From the NCBI RefSeq assembly GCF_000416985.1, contig NZ_ATDL01000005.1, forward strand, positions 1 through 64,000: a stretch of DNA of 64,000 bases, in the 5' to 3' direction. This DNA is from Sphingobacterium paucimobilis HER1398 (GTDB lineage: Bacteria > Bacteroidota > Bacteroidia > Sphingobacteriales > Sphingobacteriaceae). This document shows positions 52,248 to 61,854 of this stretch, piece by piece (within the stretch, counting starts at the first letter, position 1; the number at the start of each line of letters is the position of its first letter). A model generated the notes under the pieces. That model was not told where the DNA came from, made no database searches, and saw only the letters and a program-made list of their open reading frames with translations. The position numbers were made by a program, and so were the translations under genes.

Positions 52248-53447
52248 TTACAAACCAACAGTCCATCCTTTAGCCCACTCTGGAACGCCTGCTCCAGCAC
52301 CAGCACCTGTAGCATTAGCATTTTCTGTATAGATTGCTGACACATCAGCTGGTAAACCTGGAAGATCTTTATTTGTTACTGGATCTTTTCCAGGACTAGT
52401 TGTTGTTCCTTTCGACTTGGTAAGGACCTTGTCAAATTTCACATTAGTAACTTTCAATGTACCATCTCCAACATATTTAATTCCCTCATTATGTTCTACA
52501 TCAAAGCCAACTGACCAGTTACTTAACACGACGTTATCGATGTTTGCTTTAGTACCTACACGTAGTTTCATTGCTTGAGGCTCTGCTCCAGCTTCACCAC
52601 GACCGATTAACGTTAAATTTTTAATTGTTGGGTTAGAAATAGGATTCGCTAAATGGTTATTAGAATTGTTATCCGCTTCTATACCTCTGTTTCCTTTAGA
52701 AGCGGCTTCTTTTCCATACCAGTTTTCGTTCGTACCATTCCAACCTTCAGTCCAGTCAAATTGATCATCTTCATTGGCAGTAGCTACCAAATACTTTGTA
52801 TTTACTGTACCACCGAACCACTCAAAACCGTCATCAGAACCTTCGTGTACTTGAACATACTCAATCGTAGTACCGCTACCTACACCGAACATAGAAAGAC
52901 CGTTAAACTCCTTTTCTGTGTTATAAGAATAACCTGAATACTCAATACGAGCATATTTAATTACACCAGAATTATCGTTAGCCACATTACCTCCATAGGT
53001 TAATGAAGAAACTTCTGCTGATGCAGTAACGCCCTTATTAATTGGAGCTTTACCACACAATACAATACCACCCCAAGCTTGTTGTGTTTTGTTTACCGCG
53101 GTAAAAACTACCGGTTTTTCCTTAGTTCCTTCTGCAAAAATCTGTCCCCCTTGAGCTACTGCAATATAACGAATCTCCTCACCACCTTTAAAAGGTGTTG
53201 CCTCTACAATTACACCAGGCTTGATCGTTAATTTTCCACCAGCTTTTACAATCAACGGACCATTCAATTTGTAAGTACCGCTTTCCAATACTAGATGTTG
53301 ACCATCCTTAACTTCTCCTTGCAGATTTGTGCGAATATCGGTATCGATAATTTCAGTAGCATCATCATTTTTGCTACAAGCTGTAAAAACCGTTGGAGTA
53401 GCCGCAAGTAAAGCGAGCATTAACAATGTAGAAGTAGATCTTTTCAT
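52248..53447 (-). CDS. Beta-helix-like lipoprotein paired with TonB receptor
   Basis: 399 aa. Lipobox TAC (C24: TVFTACSKN). The mature protein has repeated short strands with GGxL/I turns (KAGGKLTIKPGVIVEA, QGGQIFAEGTKEKPVVFTA) and an Asp/Glu/Trp-rich central loop region (EGSDDGFEWFGGTVNT, then EDDQFDWTEGWNG) followed by NNNSNNH, suggesting a right-handed beta-helix with an acidic, possibly metal-binding face. It follows the TonB receptor gene after 99 bases on the same strand. Proteins of this type are regularly found beside such receptors in the phylum and presumably capture the ligand. Ligand unknown. Confidence 0.78.
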   Translation of the reverse strand: MKRSTSTLLMLALLAATPTVFTACSKNDDATEIIDTDIRTNLQGEVKDGQHLVLESGTYKLNGPLIVKAGGKLTIKPGVIVEATPFKGGEEIRYIAVAQGGQIFAEGTKEKPVVFTAVNKTQQAWGGIVLCGKAPINKGVTASAEVSSLTYGGNVANDNSGVIKYARIEYSGYSYNTEKEFNGLSMFGVGSGTTIEYVQVHEGSDDGFEWFGGTVNTKYLVATANEDDQFDWTEGWNGTNENWYGKEAASKGNRGIEADNNSNNHLANPISNPTIKNLTLIGRGEAGAEPQAMKLRVGTKANIDNVVLSNWSVGFDVEHNEGIKYVGDGTLKVTNVKFDKVLTKSKGTTTSPGKDPVTNKDLPGLPADVSAIYTENANATGAGAGAGVPEWAKGWTVGL

Positions 53448-53546
53448 TTCTTTAATTTTAATTTTTTCTTCTTTCGATAATACAAAGAAAGACGTTTGTT
53501 ATTTATTTATAATTAACTCTATATTAGCTTTTTGTTAAGCTTATAT

Positions 53547-56396
53547 TTAAAATTTATAGTTTACACCTAAGCTAAAGGAAGCCCCTCTCTTGTAGGACAT
53601 CACCTTCACTGGTGTCTCATTTTGCTGCCATCTTTCAAAAGAAGGATTCAGGATATTACGTGCTGCCAGATCAACTCCTAGGTGTTTGGTTACTTTTGAT
53701 TTTAATACAAAATCTAATGTACCTAAACCTTTATCCATCAAATTACCACGTCCTCCGGTACCGATTGCATTGAGTTTATCGGAGTAATAATTGTATAATA
53801 TCGTCGCTGAAAGATTTCGATTAGCATCAAAGCTTTTGAGATATGATAAGTCAGCGTTAACTATAAAATCAGACGCTCCAGTAAATTTTGATGACATATT
53901 AGTTGGATCAATATTGATCAATCCATCAGTCTCAGTGAGTACTTTATTTGGATTGAACTTTTGATCTGTCTTCATAACTGCAGTATTGAAACCAATAGAG
54001 AGCTTATCATTTGTCAAATTCAACAGATATTTTTTAGCTTCTAGTTCTATACCATAGACATATCCTTTATCACCAGTATTAGCATAAGAGATATCATTCG
54101 ATGTCGATGACACGACGATCTCATTGATGGGGTTTTCAATATACTTTCCAAAACCAGTTACAGAATATAGTTCTCCTTCACGAGGAAACATTTCCCATTT
54201 TAGATCAACATTATAGTTGTCGGATGCATACAAATGTGGATTACCAAAGAATCGCTGTGTCACATCATCATACGAAAAGAGCGCTCGTTCCTTAAACTGT
54301 GGTAATGTATAGGTCTTACTTGCTCCAAGTCGCAGATTATTATTAGCATTTAATTCATACTTTAGATTCAAGCTCGGCAATAATCCATTTTTGGTTAATG
54401 TGCTTTTATCTCTTGAATACTCGATGCTATAGAAATCAACGTATTGCTTTATATTCTCGTACCGTACACCCAATACTCCTGTCAACCGATCGGTCAACTT
54501 ATAATCCATTGTTGCAAAACCGGCATGAATATCTTGATCTCCATTATAATATTGAAAAGCATTCCCAGCCAAGCCAATAAGATTATAAAATGAGCCATAA
54601 CCAGAAGCTCCGAGGTACTGATCTAGGTTAGAAGGATCTATCTTGGTGGTATTCTGCTGTCCATCCAGAATATTAAAGTTCAATTGCATGACGTTAAAAG
54701 AAAGCTCTTTCTTTTTTCCGCTATAACCTACGGTTAGTTTACCTCTGTTATCTCCTAACTTATAAGATGTAGCGATATTAGCAGCAAGTTCATTCTCTTT
54801 AAGAAAATGGGAATACCGATGATTATCTCCTGCATTGACTCGAATGAAATAATGGTCTCCATCAATAGTCTCACTGTGCATACTCTGCAAACGATCAGGC
54901 ATATCTCCTTTCACATTGTTGTAAGCGACTCCCCAATCTAATTCTATTTTATCCGTCAAGGTATGTTTGCCCAACAATTGATTAATAAACAATTGCGTAC
55001 TTGAAAACGTACTACGATTGATTGTTCCTCTGTAATTCTCAGCGTCTACGCCTGCGTCTCTGATATATCCAGTAAACACATCCCTGTATTGATTCCCTGC
55101 ATTGACATACATGAAGTTATAGGTCAATTTATGCTTAGGATTAATTTGATAATTGGCATTCAACATTCCGGTTGTATTGGCAGTATAGCTTTGTTGGGAC
55201 TGACTTAAGGATTTTAATGGTGCTCCCTGCGCACTAAAACTGGAGTTCACACCTTCGCGTATGTTGTATCCATTCGCAAAGTCCATCATAGCGAACAAAC
55301 TCATCCTTCCCTCAGAACCGACTTTGAAGGAGTCTCCTGCTTTTATGCCAAAATTCATTGGAAGCAGGGTCTTCTTTTTCGGATCCCATCCATTTTTGAA
55401 ATGATAACTTCCTTCTACATCCGCTGGTGCTTTGTAATCCGAATACCCGAAAAAATTAGGTCCATCCTGCAAATAAAAATTATTCCACTGCTGTAGAGCA
55501 TTGGTATTTACAGAAGATCCTACGGAAACTTCAAACAAACGATCTCCCTTAAAATCTTTCGATCCGATGTTAACACTTGCCCCTCCAAAATCTCCACTCA
55601 AAGGGGCATTATACGACTTATCGACACCAATGTAATCCACAACATCAGTCGTAAATATATCTAATGCAATATTTTTCAGGTTAGGATCACTAGCTGGTAT
55701 AGGTAAACCATTCAACGATGTAGAGATATAACGATCCCCTAATCCTCGGACATAAACCTGTGTTGATCCTTCCTGTCTGGAAACTCCTGATAATTGACTG
55801 ACAGCACCAGCGGCATCAGACACCCCTTTACGGGACAGCTCCTGGGCTCCGATCTTTTCTACAAATAGATTCGAGTTTTTTCGTTCTTCTAATAACGCAA
55901 ATTCACTAGCTTGTACACGTCTACGTGTTACCACGACTTCATCCAGAGTAGAAGACTCACTGACCAAAACAACACTTACGGTCTCCCAATTTTTAGCTTC
56001 TAAAACTACTGGAGTAACTTCCTTATTATACCCCAGATAACTACTTACTATTTTATAATCACCCTTTTTGGCTACAGGGATAATAAACTCTCCATTCGCA
56101 TTCGTCGATGTCACTTTGCTATTATCAGACAAGGACACACTTACTCCTGCTATAGGCTTCATCGTCTCTACGTCGATGATCCGACCCCGGATACCTAATA
56201 CCGAAGCTGAAACCCCATCAGCGATTGAAGCACTTGTCTTCTGCTGTGCATTCAACGTATTAACAGTATCCTTTTTAGTGGACTCCTTTACTAAGGCATT
56301 TCCTTTCGGATCTGTCTTTTGTGCAAATACAACTGAGCCTGCTACTACACCTAATACTAGCAAACCTGCCTTTTTAATGTTTAAATTTAGTTTCAA
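53547..56396 (-). CDS. TonB-dependent outer-membrane receptor (non-SusC)
   Basis: 949 aa. Signal peptide, a carboxypeptidase-like regulatory domain (about 65-150, IRGRIIDVETMKPIAGVSVSL), a plug domain (about 170-300) with VYVRGLGDRYISTSLNGLPI, and a beta-barrel ending SFSLGVNYKF. It lacks the SusC signature and an STN domain, so it is a plain importer without FecR-type signalling. The promoter box lies at 56420-56427. Its lipoprotein partner follows. The divergent ABC/FtsX operon begins 289 bases away. Confidence 0.94.
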   Translation of the reverse strand: MKLNLNIKKAGLLVLGVVAGSVVFAQKTDPKGNALVKESTKKDTVNTLNAQQKTSASIADGVSASVLGIRGRIIDVETMKPIAGVSVSLSDNSKVTSTNANGEFIIPVAKKGDYKIVSSYLGYNKEVTPVVLEAKNWETVSVVLVSESSTLDEVVVTRRRVQASEFALLEERKNSNLFVEKIGAQELSRKGVSDAAGAVSQLSGVSRQEGSTQVYVRGLGDRYISTSLNGLPIPASDPNLKNIALDIFTTDVVDYIGVDKSYNAPLSGDFGGASVNIGSKDFKGDRLFEVSVGSSVNTNALQQWNNFYLQDGPNFFGYSDYKAPADVEGSYHFKNGWDPKKKTLLPMNFGIKAGDSFKVGSEGRMSLFAMMDFANGYNIREGVNSSFSAQGAPLKSLSQSQQSYTANTTGMLNANYQINPKHKLTYNFMYVNAGNQYRDVFTGYIRDAGVDAENYRGTINRSTFSSTQLFINQLLGKHTLTDKIELDWGVAYNNVKGDMPDRLQSMHSETIDGDHYFIRVNAGDNHRYSHFLKENELAANIATSYKLGDNRGKLTVGYSGKKKELSFNVMQLNFNILDGQQNTTKIDPSNLDQYLGASGYGSFYNLIGLAGNAFQYYNGDQDIHAGFATMDYKLTDRLTGVLGVRYENIKQYVDFYSIEYSRDKSTLTKNGLLPSLNLKYELNANNNLRLGASKTYTLPQFKERALFSYDDVTQRFFGNPHLYASDNYNVDLKWEMFPREGELYSVTGFGKYIENPINEIVVSSTSNDISYANTGDKGYVYGIELEAKKYLLNLTNDKLSIGFNTAVMKTDQKFNPNKVLTETDGLINIDPTNMSSKFTGASDFIVNADLSYLKSFDANRNLSATILYNYYSDKLNAIGTGGRGNLMDKGLGTLDFVLKSKVTKHLGVDLAARNILNPSFERWQQNETPVKVMSYKRGASFSLGVNYKF

Positions 56397-56419
56397 CTTG
56401 AATTAATTTTAATTTAACA

Positions 56420-56427
56420 CAAAAGTA
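56420..56427 (-). promoter_or_regulatory. -7 box of TonB receptor promoter
   Basis: TACTTTTG on the minus strand, 24 bases before the start codon, with a TTG about 17-19 bases further upstream. Between this promoter and the divergent ABC operon there is a GTTAA/TTAAC inverted repeat near 56481-56497 that could be an operator. Confidence 0.55.
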
Positions 56428-56684
56428 TAAGGGGTATATTAACTCAATATTACCGACAAATTACTTTTAGCTCAACCTATTGTTAATTAATCGTTAACTA
56501 GACCCCATTGAACAAAAAAAGACCTCTCAGCCCCCTCGATAACCCACGTTTTATTTCAGATACATTAATTTTTCTTTAAGACGAAAAGGACTTAATCCTG
56601 TAATAATTTTATTAAGATTTTCTATTGTAACCAATTTCCGATACCTTTAAGGTTGAAAATTCACACCGTAGGAATACATTATTC

Positions 56685-57311
56685 ATGATACGTTCAGAAA
56701 ACCTTAAATTCAACTATTTACCGTCGCACGAACTTCAGTTTCCTGACTTCAAAATAGAAAAGCACCAACATACCCTTCTATTAGGAGACTCAGGAACTGG
56801 AAAAACGACTTTACTACATTTATTGAGTGGACTTTCCCGCCCCACTAGTGGGAAAGTATTCATAAACAACCAGGATATCTATCAACTTGGCGAAAGTCAG
56901 CTCGATCGATTTCGGGCAGACAATATTGGTTTTATCTTTCAGGAGGCCCACCTTTTGAAAAATCTGACTATCGGTGAAAACATAGCACTGGCTCAAACCC
57001 TCGCCAAGAAAACCGTCGATAAGACAGCTATTGCTGCGATCTTGGACAAATTACAGTTGTCCGAAAAGATCAACAGCTATCCATCGCAGCTGAGCAGGGG
57101 ACAGATGCAGCGCGCCGCTATAGCTAGAGCCGTGATCAACGGGCCCAAACTTCTGGTTGCGGACGAACCAACGGCAGCATTGGATGACACCAACACCAAG
57201 CACGTACTGGATCTACTATTGGATACCGCAACAACCTATGATGCGACCCTATTGATAGCGACACATGATAAACGAATAAAGGACAATTTCTCCAATACCT
57301 ATCAGTTATAA
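56685..57311 (+). CDS. ABC transporter ATP-binding protein (LolD/MacB class)
   Basis: 208 aa single nucleotide-binding domain. Walker A GDSGTGKTT (near residue 35), signature LSRGQMQRAAIARA, Walker B LLVADEPTAALD. The class works with FtsX/MacB-type permeases that drive mechanotransmission or lipoprotein/metal-related processes rather than classic import. The stop is followed one base later by the permease start, so the two are translationally coupled. Confidence 0.93.
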   Translation: MIRSENLKFNYLPSHELQFPDFKIEKHQHTLLLGDSGTGKTTLLHLLSGLSRPTSGKVFINNQDIYQLGESQLDRFRADNIGFIFQEAHLLKNLTIGENIALAQTLAKKTVDKTAIAAILDKLQLSEKINSYPSQLSRGQMQRAAIARAVINGPKLLVADEPTAALDDTNTKHVLDLLLDTATTYDATLLIATHDKRIKDNFSNTYQL

Positions 57312-57312
57312 T

Positions 57313-58758
57313 ATGAACAATTTCAAATTAGTCTGGAAGAATATTACCCAGCAATGGGGCGCCACTTTACTGAGTATAGTTTTGACAGCATTTGGCGTAG
57401 CGATACTTTTAGTCATCTATATATCGGGCGATACCTTCGAAAAACAGCTGGAAAACAACAGTAAGAACGTAGATCTGGTAATTGGGGCAAAAGGTAGCCC
57501 GATGCAATTAATATTGAGTAGTCTATACCATGTGGATAACCCTACTGGAAATATTTCACTTGCGGAAGCCAATAAAATAGCTGAAAATCCCTTTGTCCAA
57601 CAGGCTGTCCCTATCTCGCTCGGCGATAATTTTAAAGGACACCGGATTATTGGAACCGACACTTCGTTCATGAGTATGTATGAGCTGAAGCTGGCCGAAG
57701 GAAGATTGTGGACAAAGAGTTTTGAAATCGTATTGGGCGCAGAAGTGGCCCGTAAGCACCAATTGAAAATCGGTGATGAAATTCACGGTGCACATGGTTT
57801 GTCCGCTGATGCGCATGTGCATGATGACCACCCGTTCAAAGTAGTTGGTATACTGGCGCCAGCACGATCTGTCGTAGACAATCTGATCCTATCCAACCTA
57901 GCTAGTGTCTGGGAGGTGCATGGTATCGCACATGATGGAGAACATATACATGGCCCTGACTGTGATCATGACCACGATCACGACCATGCACATCATAGCG
58001 GTTCGACACACGAGCATAAAGCGGACGACCATAAACATGAGCATAAGGCGGACGGCCATACACATGAGCATGGAGACGGAGATCATGAACATGCAACAGA
58101 ACAGGAACATACACATGACCATGCGGACACAGAAGAAGTTCTTGTCAAGGAAAAGCCCAGAATGGAATCACCTGACATGGTAAAAAGCATCGGCCAAGGT
58201 ATGGTCGAAGATCATGGTGTCGAAATCACCGCTTTATTGGTCAAATACAGCTCCCCTGCTGCCATCGGCGTATTGCCCCGTCTGGTCAACCAGAGCACCC
58301 ATATGCAAGCGGCATCTCCTGCTATTGAGAGTTCTCGTATTTTTTCACTGTTGGGTGTAGGTCTTGACTCTTTAGCTATCCTTGCTTATGTCATTATGCT
58401 GATCGCAGCGTTGAGTGTCTTTATCAGTCTGTACAACGCACTTAAGGACCGTAAGTATGACATGGCAATCATGCGAACAATGGGAGCGACCAAGACCAAG
58501 CTCTTCACTCTTGTCGTAGTCGAAGGTTTGGTGATTACTCTGATCGGAGGACTATTCGGTTTATTGATGGGGCATACGATATTATACTATATAGGCACGC
58601 AAACGAGCCAGAGTGCAGATTTCATTGAGGCCTTCAGACTATACCCCAATGAATTGCTCATTCTATCTGCCGCCATGGCCCTGGGAATAATCGCCGCATT
58701 GATCCCCGCATTCAAAGCGTATAAAACAACTATTTCAAAAACCTTGGCATCCAAATAA
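57313..58758 (+). CDS. FtsX-like ABC permease with His-rich periplasmic insert
   Basis: 481 aa. One N-terminal membrane helix (about 15-40), a large periplasmic domain, and three C-terminal helices (about 350-480) with MAIMRTMGATKTKLF in the coupling loop. Inside the periplasmic part lies an insert (about residues 201-274) with more than 20 His, in DHDHDHDHAHH- and HEHKADDHKHEH-type runs, plus Asp/Glu: a strong metal-binding sign, most likely zinc. A further His cluster sits just before it (AHVHDDHPF). Together with the preceding ATPase and the following DUF3299-like protein, it resembles the zinc-regulated Zrg-type module of gammaproteobacteria, where the His-rich segment is a separate protein. 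Confidence 0.9.
   Translation: MNNFKLVWKNITQQWGATLLSIVLTAFGVAILLVIYISGDTFEKQLENNSKNVDLVIGAKGSPMQLILSSLYHVDNPTGNISLAEANKIAENPFVQQAVPISLGDNFKGHRIIGTDTSFMSMYELKLAEGRLWTKSFEIVLGAEVARKHQLKIGDEIHGAHGLSADAHVHDDHPFKVVGILAPARSVVDNLILSNLASVWEVHGIAHDGEHIHGPDCDHDHDHDHAHHSGSTHEHKADDHKHEHKADGHTHEHGDGDHEHATEQEHTHDHADTEEVLVKEKPRMESPDMVKSIGQGMVEDHGVEITALLVKYSSPAAIGVLPRLVNQSTHMQAASPAIESSRIFSLLGVGLDSLAILAYVIMLIAALSVFISLYNALKDRKYDMAIMRTMGATKTKLFTLVVVEGLVITLIGGLFGLLMGHTILYYIGTQTSQSADFIEAFRLYPNELLILSAAMALGIIAALIPAFKAYKTTISKTLASK
57930..58135 (+). repeat. Low-complexity His-codon repeat region in permease gene
   Basis: CATGAxCATxxx-type units (His-Asp and His-Glu codons) repeat over about 200 bp. The same composition generates long open frames on the other strands, which are not genes. 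Confidence 0.85.
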
Positions 58759-58787
58759 TAATAAAGACATAACTATAGAATTCAAAC

Positions 58788-59270
58788 ATGAACAAGCTAT
58801 TCTTGATATTAAACTTTCTTTTACTGAGCACGTTGGTTTCACAGGCGCAGTTAAAAGATTACCCCAACCTCAATGTACCTGACCACACCCCCATGATGAA
58901 CAATACATGGGAGATTATTGACAAAATGATGTATAAAGTCAGTACAGAAGGAAATAAAAAAGTATATACACCACACTATCCACCCGAGCTCAAAAGATTA
59001 GAAAACAAGGTTGTCGACTTGCCTGGCTATATCGTACCGCTCAATAGTGGTCGCAATCACAGTACTTTCATGCTATCGGTTCTTCCTATAGCGCAATGTC
59101 AATTCTGTGGCAGCAATGGTATTCCCCCTATGGTGGAGATATTTATGAAGAAAGGAAGTATCAAGTATACGGAAGAACCTATAAAAATAAAAGGTAAGAT
59201 GAAGTTCAATCCGGAACCGCTCAAAGGAAATGCGGAGATACAGATAGTGGATGCAGAACTGATCCATTAA
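58788..59270 (+). CDS. Secreted DUF3299-like protein
   Basis: 160 aa. Signal peptide (about 1-20, ending VSQAQ). Core VDLPGYIVPLNSG and a following metal- or redox-type pair in AQCQFCGSNGIPP, as in the DUF3299 group; ends with a short IKGKMKF...EIQIVDAELI beta region. It follows the FtsX-like permease after 29 bases and is thus the third gene of that operon; homologous partners sit beside zinc-regulated ABC/FtsX pairs elsewhere. The stop overlaps the stop of convergent rsmE by 4 bases. Confidence 0.82.
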   Translation: MNKLFLILNFLLLSTLVSQAQLKDYPNLNVPDHTPMMNNTWEIIDKMMYKVSTEGNKKVYTPHYPPELKRLENKVVDLPGYIVPLNSGRNHSTFMLSVLPIAQCQFCGSNGIPPMVEIFMKKGSIKYTEEPIKIKGKMKFNPEPLKGNAEIQIVDAELIH

Positions 59271-59980
59271 CGGTTCAATAAAGAGATTTCAAGTACTGCA
59301 GCAAGGGCAGCGGTCTCGGTTCGCAAGCGAGCTTCTCCCAAAGAAATAGGAATAAAGCCAGCATCTAGTGCCTGGCTTATTTCTTTTTCAGAGAAATCAC
59401 CTTCGGGGCCTATAAGCAACAGATAATTGGCTTTAGGCTGAAATGCGTTGGAAATATACTTTTTTTCGGAGTCGACGCAATGTGCAATTCCCTTGCTGAA
59501 ATCCTTTCCTGCGATCTGCTGCAAAAATCTATTGAAGGGGATTGCTGGATTCACCTGAGGCAAATAAGCCTTTAAAGATTGCTTCATAGCGGATATGGCG
59601 ACCTTCTCCAGCCTTTCTACTTTTACTTCTTTCCGTTCGGAATGTTCGCAGATGATTGGGGTAAACTCCTGTACACCGATTTCGGTTGCTTTTTCCAAAA
59701 ACCACTCGAGACGATCCATATTTTTTGTAGGAGCTACAACCATATGTAGGTGATAGGGCTGTATACCAAATTGAGTTTGAACATGCAACACTTTTAAACT
59801 CGTCCGCTTGGGATGTGGGTCTATGATTTCCGTTTCATACAATCCTCCACGGCCATCAACCAGGTGGATAACATCTCCAGTCTGTAGCCTCAATACCCTA
59901 ATGGCGTGTTTACTTTCCTCTTCATGGAGCAAAAAAACAGTATGATGGGGCTCTATATCAGCAGTGTAAAATAAATGCAT
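59267..59980 (-). CDS. rsmE: 16S rRNA (uracil1498-N3)-methyltransferase
   Basis: 237 aa. N-terminal PUA-like domain (about 1-70), then the SPOUT fold with the AdoMet-binding knot LLIGPEGDFSEKEI and SLGEARLRTETAA. Methylates U1498 in the decoding region of 16S rRNA. Last gene of the minus-strand run; its stop overlaps that of the DUF3299-like gene. Confidence 0.96.
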   Translation of the reverse strand: MHLFYTADIEPHHTVFLLHEEESKHAIRVLRLQTGDVIHLVDGRGGLYETEIIDPHPKRTSLKVLHVQTQFGIQPYHLHMVVAPTKNMDRLEWFLEKATEIGVQEFTPIICEHSERKEVKVERLEKVAISAMKQSLKAYLPQVNPAIPFNRFLQQIAGKDFSKGIAHCVDSEKKYISNAFQPKANYLLLIGPEGDFSEKEISQALDAGFIPISLGEARLRTETAALAAVLEISLLNR

Positions 59981-59983
59981 GAA

Positions 59984-61297
59984 TTAATTGTCGTTATCAT
60001 CATCTGCCGTTTCGACAAGATCGAGCTTCACGTATTCTATATTTTGCTGCGTCTTTTTCATAATGGTAAAGACATAGCCAAATTCTTCTGTAGACTCACC
60101 GACATCTGGTATTTTCTCAAAAACATGACTAACTAATCCAGCGATCGTATCATAGTCCGAACTTTCGGGAAGCTCTAACGGCAGATATCCGTTTGAATCG
60201 TGTACGGATGCTCCCGCATCGACCATATATTCTGTTTCAGAAATACGTTCGACAACAGGTGTTTCCTCATCATACTCATCTTGTATCTCACCGACGAGTT
60301 CTTCGACGATGTCTTCGAGTGTCACCATTCCGGCAGTCCCTCCGAACTCATCCAATACAAATGCAATCTGTATACGTTTGAGCTGAAACTCGGTCATCAA
60401 ATCATTGATCTTCTTGGTTTCAGGAATAAAGTAGGGTTTACGCATGATATTTTTCAACACCACATCTTTGCCTTTCACCAATAGTGGTAAAATATCTTTT
60501 GTATGGACTACACCTACAATCTGATCGATGTTGTCATCATAGATCGGGATACGGGAGTAACCTTCTTCGGTCACGGTATTAATAAACTCTTCGGCGGAAT
60601 CGTCAATTTCGACTGCTACAATCTTGGTCCGAGGGACCATGATGTTTTTCACGATACGCTCGTTAAAATCGAAGACATTCTTGATAAGTTCATGCTCGGA
60701 GGTGTTCAACGCACCGGACTCTTTTCCTTTCTCCAATAGGTATTGGAGTTCTTCAGAAGAGTGCGTAGAATCATTCGGATTGGGCTGTATACCCACCAAC
60801 CTCAATAGAAAATTAGCGAAGCCGTTAAAAACGTAAATCAGAGGCATCAAAGCCCATGAAAAAATGCGTAAAGGAATAGCAACTTTCATGGTTGTCGCTA
60901 CGGGTTTTTGTATGGCAATAGACTTTGGAGCGAGCTCCCCCAATACAACATGCAGAAACGTGATCGTACCGAATGCGATGGCAAATCCAGCCCATTTTGC
61001 CCAACCTTGAGACGCATCCACTTGTAGGTAAGCAAACAGTTGGGTTACAAGCTGTGTCATGACAGCCTCTCCCTTCCACCCTAAGCCTAAAGAAGCTAAA
61101 GTAATACCTAGCTGCGTCGCAGCTAGGTATTTATCCAGATGCTCCGTAATATTTTTTGCAATTTTAGCGACATTGCTACCCGACTTTGCCTGCAACTCGA
61201 TCTGAGATGCTCTTACTTTTACTATAGCAAACTCAGCAGCAACAAAAAAACCGTTTGCAAAAACTAAAAAAATTGTCCAAAAAATATCGAGGGCCAT
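59984..61297 (-). CDS. CorC/HlyC family (CNNM-CBS) transporter
   Basis: 437 aa. Membrane CNNM/DUF21 domain (about 1-190), a tandem CBS pair (about 205-330, with MVPRTKIVAVEID and VVHTKDILPLL), and the C-terminal CorC_HlyC domain (about 345-430). The family exports Mg2+ or Co2+. The N-terminus starts in the membrane with no signal peptide. It lies 3 bases upstream of rsmE and 6 bases downstream of ppa, so the three form one transcript. Confidence 0.94.
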   Translation of the reverse strand: MALDIFWTIFLVFANGFFVAAEFAIVKVRASQIELQAKSGSNVAKIAKNITEHLDKYLAATQLGITLASLGLGWKGEAVMTQLVTQLFAYLQVDASQGWAKWAGFAIAFGTITFLHVVLGELAPKSIAIQKPVATTMKVAIPLRIFSWALMPLIYVFNGFANFLLRLVGIQPNPNDSTHSSEELQYLLEKGKESGALNTSEHELIKNVFDFNERIVKNIMVPRTKIVAVEIDDSAEEFINTVTEEGYSRIPIYDDNIDQIVGVVHTKDILPLLVKGKDVVLKNIMRKPYFIPETKKINDLMTEFQLKRIQIAFVLDEFGGTAGMVTLEDIVEELVGEIQDEYDEETPVVERISETEYMVDAGASVHDSNGYLPLELPESSDYDTIAGLVSHVFEKIPDVGESTEEFGYVFTIMKKTQQNIEYVKLDLVETADDDNDN

Positions 61298-61303
61298 CAG
61301 GGT

Positions 61304-61846
61304 TTATTTGTTTCTTATATCTTTGTTATACAGCTCAATACTCTCCAAGATAACCTTTTGAGCGTAAGTACGGCCATATAAATTTTCAATGGTTACATTT
61401 TTACCTTCTAGAGCTTTGTAATCCTGGAAGAAACGAACAATCTCTTTCATCGTGTGCGGAGGTAATTCAGAGAGGTCGTTGATGTGATTGACAGACATAT
61501 CATTTTTTGCTACAGCAATAATTTTATCGTCTTGCTCACCTCCATCAATCATGTGCATCACGCCAATAACCTTAGCCTCAATAAGACTCATTGGGATTAC
61601 ATCAACAGAACAAAGAACCAGTATATCTAATGGATCCTTGTCATCACAGTAAGTTTGGGGGATAAAACCGTAGTTAGCAGGATACATCACGGAAGAGAAT
61701 AAAACTCTATCCAGTTTTAGCAATCCGCTATCTTTATCGATTTCGTATTTAGCTTTCGAACCTTTAGGTATTTCTATAATAGCATTTACGGAATTTGGCA
61801 GGTCCTCACCAGGAGAAACTTGGTGCCAAGGGTGTTGTGTACTCAT
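61304..61846 (-). CDS. ppa: Inorganic diphosphatase (family I)
   Basis: 180 aa. The active-site signature [11 protein letters not shown] (D-x-D-P-x-D) is present, with YPANYGFIP before it and [10 protein letters not shown] after. Soluble hexameric enzyme that removes pyrophosphate from biosynthesis. It lies 8 bases downstream of the DedA gene. Confidence 0.98.
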   Translation of the reverse strand: MSTQHPWHQVSPGEDLPNSVNAIIEIPKGSKAKYEIDKDSGLLKLDRVLFSSVMYPANYGFIPQTYCDDKDPLDILVLCSVDVIPMSLIEAKVIGVMHMIDGGEQDDKIIAVAKNDMSVNHINDLSELPPHTMKEIVRFFQDYKALEGKNVTIENLYGRTYAQKVILESIELYNKDIRNK

Positions 61847-61854
61847 TAATATAA

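Noticed and set aside
57898..58183. Several overlapping open frames on both strands
   Set aside because: They are by-products of the His-codon repeat in the permease gene.
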